64,000 nucleotides of DNA from positions 1 through 64,000 of the forward strand of contig NZ_CADIJR010000014.1 in the NCBI RefSeq assembly GCF_902859645.1, written 5' to 3'. The notes under the pieces were generated by a model. That model searched no databases and was not told the DNA's origin. It saw only the letters and a program-made list of their open reading frames with translations. Every line of letters starts with the position of its first letter. The first letter of the stretch is position 1. The stretch comes from Achromobacter insuavis. Lineage in GTDB: Bacteria > Pseudomonadota > Gammaproteobacteria > Burkholderiales > Burkholderiaceae_B. Positions 34,876 through 43,729 of this stretch are shown here, in pieces. The translations under genes were made by a program, and so were the position numbers.

Positions 34876-36123
34876 ATGCCGCCCCGCTCGCGCCGCCTCA
34901 TGCAAGGGCTCCGCATCGTCCGCGCGCCGATGCGCTGGCGGCGCTTGGCGGCCGCGTGCGGCGTGCTGTTGCTGGCCGCGTGCGAACGCGCCGCCCCGCC
35001 CCTGCCCAACGACGCCTATGTCTGGCAACGGCAATGGACGCCCGCGCTCGTCAGCGCGCTGGCCGAGGGCGCGGATGCGGTGCGGTCATGGCGGGTGCTG
35101 GCGGCCGAATTGCGCGCCGACGGCGCCTGGTTCGACGCGGCGCCCGACCTCGCCGCGCTGGCCGCGTCACAACGACCGGTGGTGCTGGTGTTGCGGCTGG
35201 ATGGCCGCGTCAACGACTTGCGCGACACCGACATCGCCGATCGCGCCATCGCCGCGCTGGCGGCCTGGCGCCAGGCCGGCGTCACGCCGGCCGGCCTGGA
35301 AATCGATTACGACTGCGCCACCTCCAAGCTGCCGGCCTATCGCGCATTGCTGGCGACGCTGAAGACCCACCTCGGCGCCAGCCTGCCGTTGTCGATCACC
35401 GCCCTGCCCACCTGGCTCGACAGTCCCGCGCTGCCCGCGTTGCTGGCGGTGCCGGACGAAACCGTGCTGCAGGTCCACGCCGTGCAGAACCCCACGCAAG
35501 GCCTGTTCGACGCCAAGCGGGCCCGCGCCTGGCTCGATGCCTACGCGCGCCAGACCGGCAAACCCTGGCGCGTGGCGCTGCCTTCCTATGGCAGCCGCGT
35601 CGCCTGGGACGAGCATGGCCGGATCGCCGCGGTCGAAAGCGAACGCCCGGCGTTGATGCCGGGCGGCCGCTCGGCCGAGCTGCTGGTCACGCCCGACGCC
35701 ATGGCGGCCTTCGTCGCCACGCTCGATCGCGATCGCCCGTCGGGGCTGCGCGGCATCGTCTGGTTCCGCCTGCCGACCCAGGCCGACACGCGCGCCTGGA
35801 GCCTGCCGACCTGGCGCGCCGTGCTGGCGCGTCAACCGCTGACGCCGCAACTGGAGGTGATCGCCGCCGCGCCCGGCGCCGGCGGCGCGCGCGACGTGCG
35901 ACTGGCCAACCGCGGCAACGCCGACACCGCGCTCCCGTTCACCGTCCGGCTCGACGCCACATGCGGCGCCGCCGACGGCATCAACGGCTACACCCTTGAA
36001 TACGATCGCGAGGGCAGGTATCTTCGCCGCGCGCAGGATGGCTTGCTGCGCGCCGGCGCCGAACGCGCCATTGGATGGATCCGCTGTGACTCCGCAACCC
36101 CGAGCTTCCATGTACAACCGTAA
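34876..36123 (+). CDS. DUF3142 lipoprotein
   Basis: About 415 residues. A signal peptide ends in the lipobox LLLAAC (LAAACGVLLLAACERA). A TIM-barrel-like DUF3142 body follows (VVLVLRLDGRVND, AGVTPAGLEIDYDCATSKLPAYRALLATL, LPSYGSRVAWDEHG, GLRGIVWFRLP). The role is unknown; the barrel resembles glycosidase-like domains. The start is uncertain: ATG 34876, 34900 or 34930 all precede the signal. It overlaps the next gene by 14 bases, so they are expressed together. Confidence 0.8.
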   Translation: MPPRSRRLMQGLRIVRAPMRWRRLAAACGVLLLAACERAAPPLPNDAYVWQRQWTPALVSALAEGADAVRSWRVLAAELRADGAWFDAAPDLAALAASQRPVVLVLRLDGRVNDLRDTDIADRAIAALAAWRQAGVTPAGLEIDYDCATSKLPAYRALLATLKTHLGASLPLSITALPTWLDSPALPALLAVPDETVLQVHAVQNPTQGLFDAKRARAWLDAYARQTGKPWRVALPSYGSRVAWDEHGRIAAVESERPALMPGGRSAELLVTPDAMAAFVATLDRDRPSGLRGIVWFRLPTQADTRAWSLPTWRAVLARQPLTPQLEVIAAAPGAGGARDVRLANRGNADTALPFTVRLDATCGAADGINGYTLEYDREGRYLRRAQDGLLRAGAERAIGWIRCDSATPSFHVQP

Positions 36124-38608
36124 ATCGCTTGCCGCCGCGCTGGCGCTGGCCTGCGCCGCCGGCGCCGGCATCGTCATCGCCTGCGGCCCGGACTTCCCGC
36201 CGCAGTTGCTGGACGACCGCGCCGGCACGCTGCAGGGCACGCCCGCCAACTCGTTCGCCTACGAAGCGGCGCGGCTGATGCCGGCCACGGACGCGCTGCG
36301 GACCAACGAATCGCCGCTGCTGCCAGACGGCACGTACCGCTCCGACGCCATCCCCGAAGCGTTCGACGCGACGCTGACGCCGGCGCAACGGCAACAGGCT
36401 CGGGCGATGCGCGCCCGTCCCGACGGCGACCAGGCCTACGCCGCCGGCGACGGCCTGCCGGAAGCCGCGCGCCTCTACGTCGCCGCCGCGGTGGACTACC
36501 GCAGCGCCGCCCAGGCGCCGGACGAACCGCGCCTGGAACGCGCGCGCCAGCGCCTGCTGGCCATCCTGGCGCTGCCGGCGGAACAGGCCGCAACCCGCAG
36601 CGTCTGGGCCGCCTACCTGCTGGCCGAAATCGGGGACATCGGAACCACGCCGGCGACGGATCACCCGGCGCAGGCCTATGCCCGCGTGCGCGAACTGGCG
36701 CTGCAAGGCGCGCCCGACCCCTTGGGCCTGGCCGTCGCCAGCTACGGCCAGCAAGCGCGCCTGTCGCTGTCCGGCAGCCTGGGCCAATGCGCCTACGAAG
36801 ACCTGTTCAACGCCTCGCCCTGCATGGATGCGATCGCGCCGGCCGACCTGCAGCAGGCCGTGCGCCTGTATGCCGCCCAGGCCGCGCGCGAGTCGGTCAG
36901 CGGCCGCGAATCGTTGCGCCTGATGGCCGACTGGGCGCTGGCCGCGCCGACGCGCGCCATCCGCCTGATCGACGACCCGGTCGGCCAGCGCCTGCTGGTG
37001 GCGTACGGCCTGGCCCGGCTGGGCGACATCGTCGACGGCAAGCCCGACAGCGCGCGCGACCCTTTCGCCAACTTCGAGGCCACCGGCCGCCTGAGCCTGG
37101 CCGACGCCGCCGACGGCACGCCCAACGTCACGCCCAACCCCGCGCTGCAATCGCTGGTGGCCGCGCTGCAGACGCAGGATCCGCGACGGATCGCCGACGC
37201 CGACCGGGTCGCGGCGCTGGCCTACCGCGTCGGCCGCTACGACCTGGCGCAAGAGCTGGCCGACCGGCTCGACACGGCGCTGGCCTGGTGGGTGCGCGCC
37301 AAGCTGGCGATCCGCCGCGGCGACAACGAGCTCGCCGCCCAGGCCTACGCCCGCGCGGCGGAGGCGTTCCCGCGCGGTGACGGCAGCGTCGAGGCGGAAG
37401 CCGGCGCCCTGCTCAAGGGCGAACAGGGCGTGCTGTCGCTGTCGCGCGGCCAATACGTCGAAGCCCTGGACCAGTTGTACCGGGCCGCGGCGGCGGGCGA
37501 TGGCGCCCCGCCGCCGGAAGAGGGCTGGCCGCTCTCGCCCTATTGGAACGACGCGGCCTACGTGGCCGAACGCGTGCTGACGACCGATGAGCTCAAGGCC
37601 TATGTCGACCGGCTGCCGCCGCCCCCGCCCGCGCCGTCGCGGCCGTCGGGCTTCAGCCGTTACACGACCGACCAGTTCTACGAATGGAGCCGCCTGAACC
37701 AGCCGCCCGTCCATGACCGCCTGCGCCAGCTGCTGGCGCGGCGGCTGGTGCGGGAAAACCGGGTGGCCGAGGCCTTGCCGTACTTTCCCGCGGATTCCGA
37801 TCCCCGCTTCGCCTCGCTCGACTACGACAACGGCAACTGGAAGATCCGGGAGTCCGATGTCCGCCAGCGCGCCGCCCAGTACGGCGACGCGCTGCAGGCC
37901 GCGGGCAACGCCTGGGGCCGCACCACCCGCGCCGAAGCCTGGTACACCGCCGCCACGCTGGCGCGCCGCGACGGCATGCGCATCATGGGCTACGAACAGG
38001 GACCGGACTACGCCGTCTACGAGGGCAACTACTCCGCCGGCGCCGGCCGCGACGCCAACCCCTGGTGGCGCGAGGCCCGCGCCGATGCCGGCGTACCGAT
38101 GGAAACGCCGCGGCAGCGCGCCGAGGCGGACCTGCCCGGCCCCTTCGTAACGCAGGAAGAACGCGTGCGCTACGCGGCCAGCGAGGCGCGCCCCAACGTA
38201 CGCTATCACTACCGCCAGATCGCCGCCGACTACGCGCTGAAGGCGGCCGACGAACTGCCGACCCGCTCGCAGGCCTTTGCGGCCACGCTCTGCCGCGGCG
38301 CCCGCTACGTGATCGACGACACGCCGGAGCGCGCCACCGCCATCTATCTGCGCTACGTGGATCAGGGCGCCCAGGTGCCCTTCAGCGGCACGTTCGGCCG
38401 CGAATGCCCGGAACCGGACTTCCAGTCGGCGTCGCGCTTCCACTATATCCAGGCATGGAAGGCCTGGGAACGTGTCCGCAAGCAGCATCCGGGCGTGTTG
38501 CTGGCCGCCGGCCTGCTGGCGCTGTCGGCGCTTGGCGCCGGCCTGTGGGCCTGGCGCAATGGCGCGCCGGCCGGCAACGGCAAGAAGCGCCAGGATCCGT
38601 TGGCGTAA
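36110..38608 (+). CDS. Large lipoprotein with helical repeats, partner of the DUF3142 protein
   Basis: An 832-residue envelope protein. The N-terminal signal has a lipobox-like VIAC at about residue 25 (IVIACGPDFPPQLL). A long helical, TPR-like body follows (RVAALAYRVGRYDLAQELADRLDTALAWWVRAKLAIRRGDNELAAQAYARA). The chain ends with a hydrophobic helix (GVLLAAGLLALSALGAGLWAW) and a basic tail, so it may be anchored at both ends. A Pro-run sits near the middle (PPPPPAPSRP). The DUF3142 gene overlaps it upstream. Function unknown. Confidence 0.8.
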   Translation: MYNRKSLAAALALACAAGAGIVIACGPDFPPQLLDDRAGTLQGTPANSFAYEAARLMPATDALRTNESPLLPDGTYRSDAIPEAFDATLTPAQRQQARAMRARPDGDQAYAAGDGLPEAARLYVAAAVDYRSAAQAPDEPRLERARQRLLAILALPAEQAATRSVWAAYLLAEIGDIGTTPATDHPAQAYARVRELALQGAPDPLGLAVASYGQQARLSLSGSLGQCAYEDLFNASPCMDAIAPADLQQAVRLYAAQAARESVSGRESLRLMADWALAAPTRAIRLIDDPVGQRLLVAYGLARLGDIVDGKPDSARDPFANFEATGRLSLADAADGTPNVTPNPALQSLVAALQTQDPRRIADADRVAALAYRVGRYDLAQELADRLDTALAWWVRAKLAIRRGDNELAAQAYARAAEAFPRGDGSVEAEAGALLKGEQGVLSLSRGQYVEALDQLYRAAAAGDGAPPPEEGWPLSPYWNDAAYVAERVLTTDELKAYVDRLPPPPPAPSRPSGFSRYTTDQFYEWSRLNQPPVHDRLRQLLARRLVRENRVAEALPYFPADSDPRFASLDYDNGNWKIRESDVRQRAAQYGDALQAAGNAWGRTTRAEAWYTAATLARRDGMRIMGYEQGPDYAVYEGNYSAGAGRDANPWWREARADAGVPMETPRQRAEADLPGPFVTQEERVRYAASEARPNVRYHYRQIAADYALKAADELPTRSQAFAATLCRGARYVIDDTPERATAIYLRYVDQGAQVPFSGTFGRECPEPDFQSASRFHYIQAWKAWERVRKQHPGVLLAAGLLALSALGAGLWAWRNGAPAGNGKKRQDPLA

Positions 38609-38627
38609 AAAGCGCCCCGCACGGGCG

Positions 38628-39800
38628 CTACGGCGTCCCGGCGGCGGGCAACTCGACCCGCCGCAGCAACCCTCGCCAGTGCTCCGGCACCCGGGCGCGC
38701 AGGCGCAGGTCGGCCGCCACCCGCTCCGCCTCGATGAATTCGTAGCGCGGAGCGGCGTCCAGCCGTTCCAGCATGGGCAGCTTGACCACGCCGGCGGCGT
38801 CGCCCAGCAGCATCGGCGCCATATAGATAAGCAGCTCATCGATGCAGCCGGCCGCGACCAGCGCGCCGCTCAGGCCGGCGCCGGCCTCGACGTGGACTTC
38901 GTTGAACTGCTGCGCGGCGAACCAGCGCATCATGGCCGGCAGGTCGACCCGGTCGGGCATCTCGGCGGGCAGCGCCACCACCCGCACGTTCCTGGCCTCC
39001 AGCCGCGCCTGCTTGGCGGCGTCGGCGCGGGCCGTAAACACGATGACCTCGCCGCCGTCGAACAGGCGCGCGTCCTCGGGAATCTCGAAGCGGCCGTCGA
39101 CCACCGCCCGGCGCGGCTGGCGCGGCGTCTCGACGCTGCGCACGGTCAATTGCGGATCATCCTTGAGCACGGTGCCGATGCCGGTCAGCACCACGCAGCT
39201 GCGGGCGCGCCAGCGATGGCCGTCGGCGCGCGCCTCCGGGCCGGTGATCCATTGCGACAGGCCGTTATGCAGCGCGCTGCGGCCGTCCAGCGACGCCGCC
39301 ATCTTGAGCCAGGTCCAGGGCAGCCCGCGGCTCATGCGCGAAATGAAGCCCGCGTTCAGGGCCAGCGCCTCTTCGCGGCAGATGCCGGTGGTGACGGCGA
39401 TGCCGGCCTCGCGCAGCCGCGCCAGGCCCTTGCCGTTGACCAGCGGATTGGGATCGCCGATCGCCACCACCACGCGCGCCGGCGCGGCCGCCAGCAGCGC
39501 ATCCACGCACGGCGGCGTGCGGCCGAAATGACTGCAGGGTTCCAGCGTAACGTAGACGGTGGCGCCCGCCACCGATTCGCCGCGCGCCTGGGCATCGCGC
39601 AGCGCGCAGACTTCGGCATGCGGGCCGCCGGGCGGCTGGGTCGCGCCCTCGCCCAGCACCCGGCCGTCGCGCACGATCACGCAGCCCACGCGCGGGTTGG
39701 GCGCGGTCGAATACATGACGGTCTGCGCCAGGGCCAGGGCGCGCCGCATCCAGGACAGGTCGTCGGCTTGGCCGGGGGTCGGGCTGGAATTCATCATCAT
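38628..39800 (-). CDS. ribD: Riboflavin biosynthesis deaminase/reductase RibD
   Basis: About 390 residues with both activities for steps two and three of riboflavin synthesis. The N-terminal deaminase domain carries the zinc ligands HAE (His61) and PCSHFGRTPPC (Cys89, Cys98). The C-terminal reductase domain begins about residue 160 (MAASLDGRSAL) and contains HVEAGAGLSGALV. Three ATGs in a row (39794-39800) make the exact start uncertain. The gene ends 20 bases from the convergent lipoprotein gene. Confidence 0.96.
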   Translation of the reverse strand: MMMNSSPTPGQADDLSWMRRALALAQTVMYSTAPNPRVGCVIVRDGRVLGEGATQPPGGPHAEVCALRDAQARGESVAGATVYVTLEPCSHFGRTPPCVDALLAAAPARVVVAIGDPNPLVNGKGLARLREAGIAVTTGICREEALALNAGFISRMSRGLPWTWLKMAASLDGRSALHNGLSQWITGPEARADGHRWRARSCVVLTGIGTVLKDDPQLTVRSVETPRQPRRAVVDGRFEIPEDARLFDGGEVIVFTARADAAKQARLEARNVRVVALPAEMPDRVDLPAMMRWFAAQQFNEVHVEAGAGLSGALVAAGCIDELLIYMAPMLLGDAAGVVKLPMLERLDAAPRYEFIEAERVAADLRLRARVPEHWRGLLRRVELPAAGTP

Positions 39801-39878
39801 GGCCAAATTGTATGTCCGCGGCGGGCCCGCGGCACGCCGGGCCCGCCGGCGCCGACGGAGGCGCTATGATGGCCGCAG

Positions 39879-39908
39879 CGGCCTGAAATGGATGTCCGTT
39901 TTAGGCCG
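39879..39908. repeat. Imperfect inverted repeat between ribD and the isochorismatase gene
   Basis: CGGCCTGAAA and TTTTAGGCCG match at nine of ten positions around a 10-base spacer, in the divergent region between ribD and the hydrolase gene. It could be an operator or an RNA hairpin in the hydrolase leader. Confidence 0.45.
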
Positions 39909-40001
39909 ACGCAGGTCTGGAGACGGCCTCGCCCGGGAGCCGGGGCAGGCACACAATACGCAACGTACCTCCTGAAATCCCACGGCACGGAGCCCGCCGC
40001 C

Positions 40002-40571
40002 ATGAAACAAGCATTGATCGTCATCGACGTCCAGGATTCCTTCCGCCAGCGTCCGTTTTGGGACGAATCGGAATACCCGGCATTCGTCTCGCAACTGCAG
40101 GGCCTGATCGACGCCGCCCGCGCCCGCGACATCCCGGTGCTGCAGGTGTTCCACATCAGCGCCGCCAACGACCCGGCCAATCCGTTTTCGCTGGCCTCCG
40201 GCCACGTCAAGACGCTGAAGGAACTGCGCATCGCCCCCGACGCCGTGTTCCACAAGACCGTGCATTCCTCGCTCTACGCCAAGGACGCCGACGGCGCCAC
40301 GCTGCAGGAATGGCTGCGCAAGCACGGCATCGAAGGCGTCATCGTCAGCGGCATCCGCACCGAACAGTGCTGCGAAACCACCACCCGCCACGCCAGCGAC
40401 GACGGCTTCAAGGTGGTGTTCCCGACCGACGCCACGCTGACCTTCGCGATGCAGAGCCCGTCCGGCAAGCACTACACGCCGGCCGAGATCCGCGACGCCA
40501 CCGAGCTGGTGCTGCAGGGCCGCTTCGCCCGCATCGCCCGCGCCGCCGACGTCTTCGCGGACGCGCAATAA
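40002..40571 (+). CDS. Isochorismatase-family cysteine hydrolase
   Basis: A 189-residue hydrolase with the complete catalytic triad of the family: Asp9 (LIVIDVQDSF), Lys85 (VFHKTVHSS) and Cys123 (IRTEQCCETT). Members cleave isochorismate or small amides such as nicotinamide and N-carbamoyl compounds; the substrate here is unknown. A GlxA-type regulator starts 12 bases downstream, so it probably controls this gene. Confidence 0.92.
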   Translation: MKQALIVIDVQDSFRQRPFWDESEYPAFVSQLQGLIDAARARDIPVLQVFHISAANDPANPFSLASGHVKTLKELRIAPDAVFHKTVHSSLYAKDADGATLQEWLRKHGIEGVIVSGIRTEQCCETTTRHASDDGFKVVFPTDATLTFAMQSPSGKHYTPAEIRDATELVLQGRFARIARAADVFADAQ

Positions 40572-40582
40572 GGCGACCAGCC

Positions 40583-41542
40583 ATGATTCCCGTGCACTTC
40601 GTATTGCCCAGGGGAATCGTGCTGCTCGACGTGGCCGGGCCGGCCGAGGCCTTCCGGGTCGCCAACAAGCTGTGCCCGGACGCCTTCTCGCAGCATTTCT
40701 GCGGCCCGTCGACCGAAGTCGAAAGCGGCATTCCCGGCCTGCACCTGGCCCGGATCCAGCCGCTGCCCGAGAAACTGCCGCCCGAGGCGCTGGTGATCGT
40801 GTCCGGCGTGGTCGGCAAGCACATCCGCCTGGATGAGCCCGAGGCCCGCGTCATCATCGACTGGCTGGCGGCGCGCCATCCGGCCGACGGCTTCACCCTG
40901 ATGACCGTCTGCGCCGGCGCCCTGTTCGCCGCCGCGGCAGGCCTGACGCGCCAGCGCGACTGCACCACGCACCACAGCTGCCTGGCGCAGCTGGCCGACC
41001 TGGATCCCAGCGCCCGGCTGCACGACAACCGCATCTTCGTGGAAGACGGCAACCTAGTCAGCAGCGCCGGCATCACCGCCGGCATCGACCTGGCGCTGCA
41101 CATGGTGGCGCGCCATTGCGGCCCGCGCGTGGCCAGCGAAGTGGCGCGCGACATGGTGGTGTACCAGCGCCGCGCCGGCACCGACTCGGCGCTGTCACCC
41201 TGGCTGGAGCACCGCAACCACATGCATCCGGGCGTGCACCGGGTGCAGGACGCGGTGGTGCGCAACCCCGCGGCGCCCTGGTCGGCGCAATCGCTGGCCG
41301 AGCAGGCCCACACCAGCGCCCGCCACCTGACGCGGCTGTTCCGCGAGCATGCCGGCTGCACGCCGATGGACTACCTGTATCAGATACGCGTGGCGCTGGC
41401 GCGCGACATGCTGCGCGAGACCCGCTTGAACCTGGAGTTGGTGGCGGAGAAATCCGGCTTCGGCTCGGCCCAGCATCTGCGCCGCGTGTGGCGCCGGTTC
41501 CAGCCGCAGACGCCCAGCATGGCGCGGACGGTGGCGCTTTAA
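40583..41542 (+). CDS. GlxA-type AraC regulator with DJ-1/PfpI domain
   Basis: A 319-residue regulator. The N-terminal glutamine-amidotransferase-like domain (LLDVAGPAEAF, MTVCAGALFAAAAGL, SSAGITAGIDLALHMV) is followed by a C-terminal AraC double helix-turn-helix (about residues 230-315: SLAEQAHTSARHLTRLFREHAGCTPMDYL). The N-terminal domain senses a small ligand. It lies in one transcript with the hydrolase, which suggests that the hydrolase's substrate or product is the signal (inference). Confidence 0.93.
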   Translation: MIPVHFVLPRGIVLLDVAGPAEAFRVANKLCPDAFSQHFCGPSTEVESGIPGLHLARIQPLPEKLPPEALVIVSGVVGKHIRLDEPEARVIIDWLAARHPADGFTLMTVCAGALFAAAAGLTRQRDCTTHHSCLAQLADLDPSARLHDNRIFVEDGNLVSSAGITAGIDLALHMVARHCGPRVASEVARDMVVYQRRAGTDSALSPWLEHRNHMHPGVHRVQDAVVRNPAAPWSAQSLAEQAHTSARHLTRLFREHAGCTPMDYLYQIRVALARDMLRETRLNLELVAEKSGFGSAQHLRRVWRRFQPQTPSMARTVAL

Positions 41543-41564
41543 CGCGCCGGGCCGTGCCGCGGCC

Positions 41565-42044
41565 TCATTCCTTGCGCAGCTTGCCGGGCAGCACCGGTCC
41601 CTGCATCTCGCGGATCGCCTCGACGAATTCGCCGATGTCCTCGAAGCTCTTGTAGACCGAGGCGAAGCGCACGTAGGCCACCTTGTCGAGCTTGCGCAGT
41701 TCGTTCATGACCAGCTCGCCGATGTGCCCGGAAGCCACTTCGCGCAGGCCGCTGGCCAGCAGTTGTTCCTCGATGCGGGCCACGGCCGCGTCCACGTCCT
41801 CGGTGCTGACCGGGCGCTTGCGCAGCGCCAGGCTCAGGCTGGCGCGCAGCTTGGCGGGATCGTAGTCGCTGCGGCTGCCGTTGCGCTTGACCACGGAAGG
41901 CAGCGCCAGCTCCACCCGCTCGTAGGTGGTGAAGCGCTTGTCACAGGACTGGCAGCGACGCCGGCGGCGGATCGCATCGCCCTCTTCCGAGACACGGCTG
42001 TCGACGACCTGCGTTTCGGAATTGCCGCAAAATGGACACCGCAT
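41565..42044 (-). CDS. nrdR: Ribonucleotide reductase repressor NrdR
   Basis: A 159-residue repressor with an N-terminal zinc ribbon (CPFC at 3-6, CQSC at 31-34) and an ATP-cone domain ([24 protein letters not shown]). It senses the ATP/dATP balance and represses ribonucleotide reductase genes. In related genomes it usually follows glyA directly. Here an adhesin-like gene lies between them. Confidence 0.98.
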   Translation of the reverse strand: MRCPFCGNSETQVVDSRVSEEGDAIRRRRRCQSCDKRFTTYERVELALPSVVKRNGSRSDYDPAKLRASLSLALRKRPVSTEDVDAAVARIEEQLLASGLREVASGHIGELVMNELRKLDKVAYVRFASVYKSFEDIGEFVEAIREMQGPVLPGKLRKE

Positions 42045-42194
42045 GTGTGATCCCTGAAAACACGGAAAGCAATAATTCAGCGATATTGTAACGATGTGGC
42101 AGTGTATCGGTGTCAAGAGGGGCCAAATTCGTCCCTGCGCACGCGACGGACATTTTCTCCGCAGCGCCGCGGCACATCGGAACGGAGCGCCCCC

Positions 42195-43337
42195 TCATTC
42201 AAACCGTACGTTCACCATGACCTGGGTGGTGAACTTGCCGAGTTTCATGCCATCGGCGCTACCCGTTGGCGACAATTCGGCGGCGTAGGTATTACGCAAT
42301 GACAAGATGCTGCCATGCAACGCGCCGAAGTTGCCTTTCGGGGGAACGACGGCCTGGTTCAGGATGACCGGCTGGCCAGCGGGATCGGTGATCTGCATTT
42401 GCAGGCCGTTTTCCTGGCCTTCCTCGTTGCGCAGGAAGATGAAGCGCCCATCGCTGGAGAGACGCTCCGTGCCCATCGGCGTGAATGTCGCCGTGAGCGG
42501 CATGTAGAACTCTTGATCGGGTCCCTCCCCCGGTCTGACCGTCGTGAGGCTGCCGGTCGAGCAGGAGGGATTGATCCGCGCGGTGACATTGAAGGGCCGC
42601 TGCTGCGGCAAGGTTCCCATATAGCCGGCGGTCGCGACCACGCGGTCGAACTGAACCAGATTGTCCACGCCGACGTCGCCGATGCAGGTATCGGGGATGT
42701 ACTGTAGCCGCGTGGGGCTGGTGGTCAGGAAGATGCCCGGGTTGCCTGTGCCGGTGAAGTCGGAGATCAGCTTGATCACCGTGGTTCCGGGCACCGGGTA
42801 GCGCCCCGGAGTGACCTTCCTGCTTTTCACGCTCAGCTGTATGACGATTGTGGCGTGCTGCGGCCGTTGCTGATCGGCGGGCAGGGTTCTGTCAAACGGG
42901 ACGCCGATCGGAAAGAATTCGGGGAAGACCTGTGCGACGGACTCCAATGCCTTGGGAGACCAGGGCTTGGCCTCATTGCCGTCGACGATGATATCCAGGG
43001 CCAGGCCGGAATCCCTCAAGGCGTTTCTCAGCGGGGTAAAGTCCCCAAGCGTCGTGAGCATGGGCTGATTCTTGGCCGGGCCTGACGTGTAGGTGCATAA
43101 GTAATCCACGACGTAGGGTTGGCTTCGATAGAGGACCGCGCCTTCCGGGGGGACTTGGCTCAAGGCGAAACCCACCGAGGGCGGCAGATGGAATTGCACG
43201 GTGGCGGCAGACCCCATGACGGAATGACATTCATCGCCTAGCGCTGTCGCCGGGATCAGCAACGCGCAGGCGATGAGCAGCCCTGCCATCAGCGCGCCCG
43301 AGCTGCCTCGGCGCGCAAATCGTGTCCGTTCAGTCAT
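42195..43337 (-). CDS. Fimbrial tip adhesin-like protein
   Basis: A 380-residue exported protein. The signal peptide (LMAGLLIACALLIPATALG) is cut near residue 34. The N-terminal domain carries two Cys (DECHS, DYLCTY); the C-terminal pilin domain has another pair (PDTCIG, NPSCST) and pilin strands (FYMPLTATFTPMG). It ends VMVNVRFE, with the penultimate aromatic residue that usher-pathway chaperones recognise. Two-domain tip adhesins look like this. No chaperone, usher or major pilin gene is nearby. It splits the usual glyA-nrdR pair. Confidence 0.8.
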   Translation of the reverse strand: MTERTRFARRGSSGALMAGLLIACALLIPATALGDECHSVMGSAATVQFHLPPSVGFALSQVPPEGAVLYRSQPYVVDYLCTYTSGPAKNQPMLTTLGDFTPLRNALRDSGLALDIIVDGNEAKPWSPKALESVAQVFPEFFPIGVPFDRTLPADQQRPQHATIVIQLSVKSRKVTPGRYPVPGTTVIKLISDFTGTGNPGIFLTTSPTRLQYIPDTCIGDVGVDNLVQFDRVVATAGYMGTLPQQRPFNVTARINPSCSTGSLTTVRPGEGPDQEFYMPLTATFTPMGTERLSSDGRFIFLRNEEGQENGLQMQITDPAGQPVILNQAVVPPKGNFGALHGSILSLRNTYAAELSPTGSADGMKLGKFTTQVMVNVRFE

Positions 43338-43589
43338 GCCGTCTTCTCGGGAACATGGCCGTTGCCCGATAGGTTGGAGGTTCGTTGCCATTTCAAGAAA
43401 AGGGGCGTTGCATGCCGTGGCGAGGACTGCGGGCAAGGCAACCGACACGACCCCTGATCCAGGGCCGTGTCGGTTGGCAGCGTCGGACGGCGCTCGGTGG
43501 AGGCGGAAAATGGATCGAGCGATGGCGCCCGAAGCGACTCTGAATATAGGTCGGCCGAGCCCGGCTTTTGCCGTTCAGCCATAGGAGGG

Positions 43590-43611
43590 ATTACCACATC
43601 GGGGTGGTAAT
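43590..43611. repeat. Perfect 8-6-8 inverted repeat upstream of the adhesin gene
   Basis: ATTACCAC, spacer ATCGGG, GTGGTAAT. It lies about 253 bases before the adhesin start and 50 bases past the glyA terminator. A candidate operator for the adhesin gene. Confidence 0.6.
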
Positions 43612-43660
43612 GAAGGCCTGAACGGGGGTGCGAAACGGCGCCGGCGGGGGCACCGGCCCG

Positions 43661-43694
43661 GAAAACAAAAGGACGGCCCCTTGCGGAGCCGTCC
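43661..43694 (-). terminator. Rho-independent terminator of glyA
   Basis: Read on the minus strand, a 10-base stem (GGACGGCTCC / GGGGCCGTCC) with a 4-base loop, followed by TTTTGTTTT. It lies 36 bases past the glyA stop. Confidence 0.9.
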
Positions 43695-43729
43695 GTGTCA
43701 CATGCGGGCGGAAAAAATCCGCCGTCGCA

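Larger units (their letters stand above)
43338..43729. other. Intergenic region between glyA and the adhesin gene
   Basis: 392 bases containing the glyA terminator (43661-43694) and a perfect 8-6-8 inverted repeat (43590-43611). A minus-strand frame at 43334-43597 would end at the adhesin start, but its GTG lies inside the repeat and its product matches nothing I know, so it is not called. Confidence 0.5.

Noticed and set aside
35981-38839. A 950-residue minus-strand frame opposite the large lipoprotein gene
   Set aside because: Arg/Gly/Ala-rich shadow without any recognisable motif; the plus-strand gene has a signal peptide and coherent repeats.
39843-40001. An upstream in-frame extension of the isochorismatase gene (from 39888)
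   Set aside because: The added residues lack similarity, and the canonical start of the family (MKQALIVIDVQ) begins at 40002.
43334-43597. An 87-residue minus-strand frame ending at the adhesin start
   Set aside because: Its GTG lies inside the palindrome, there is no ribosome site, and the product is unstructured.
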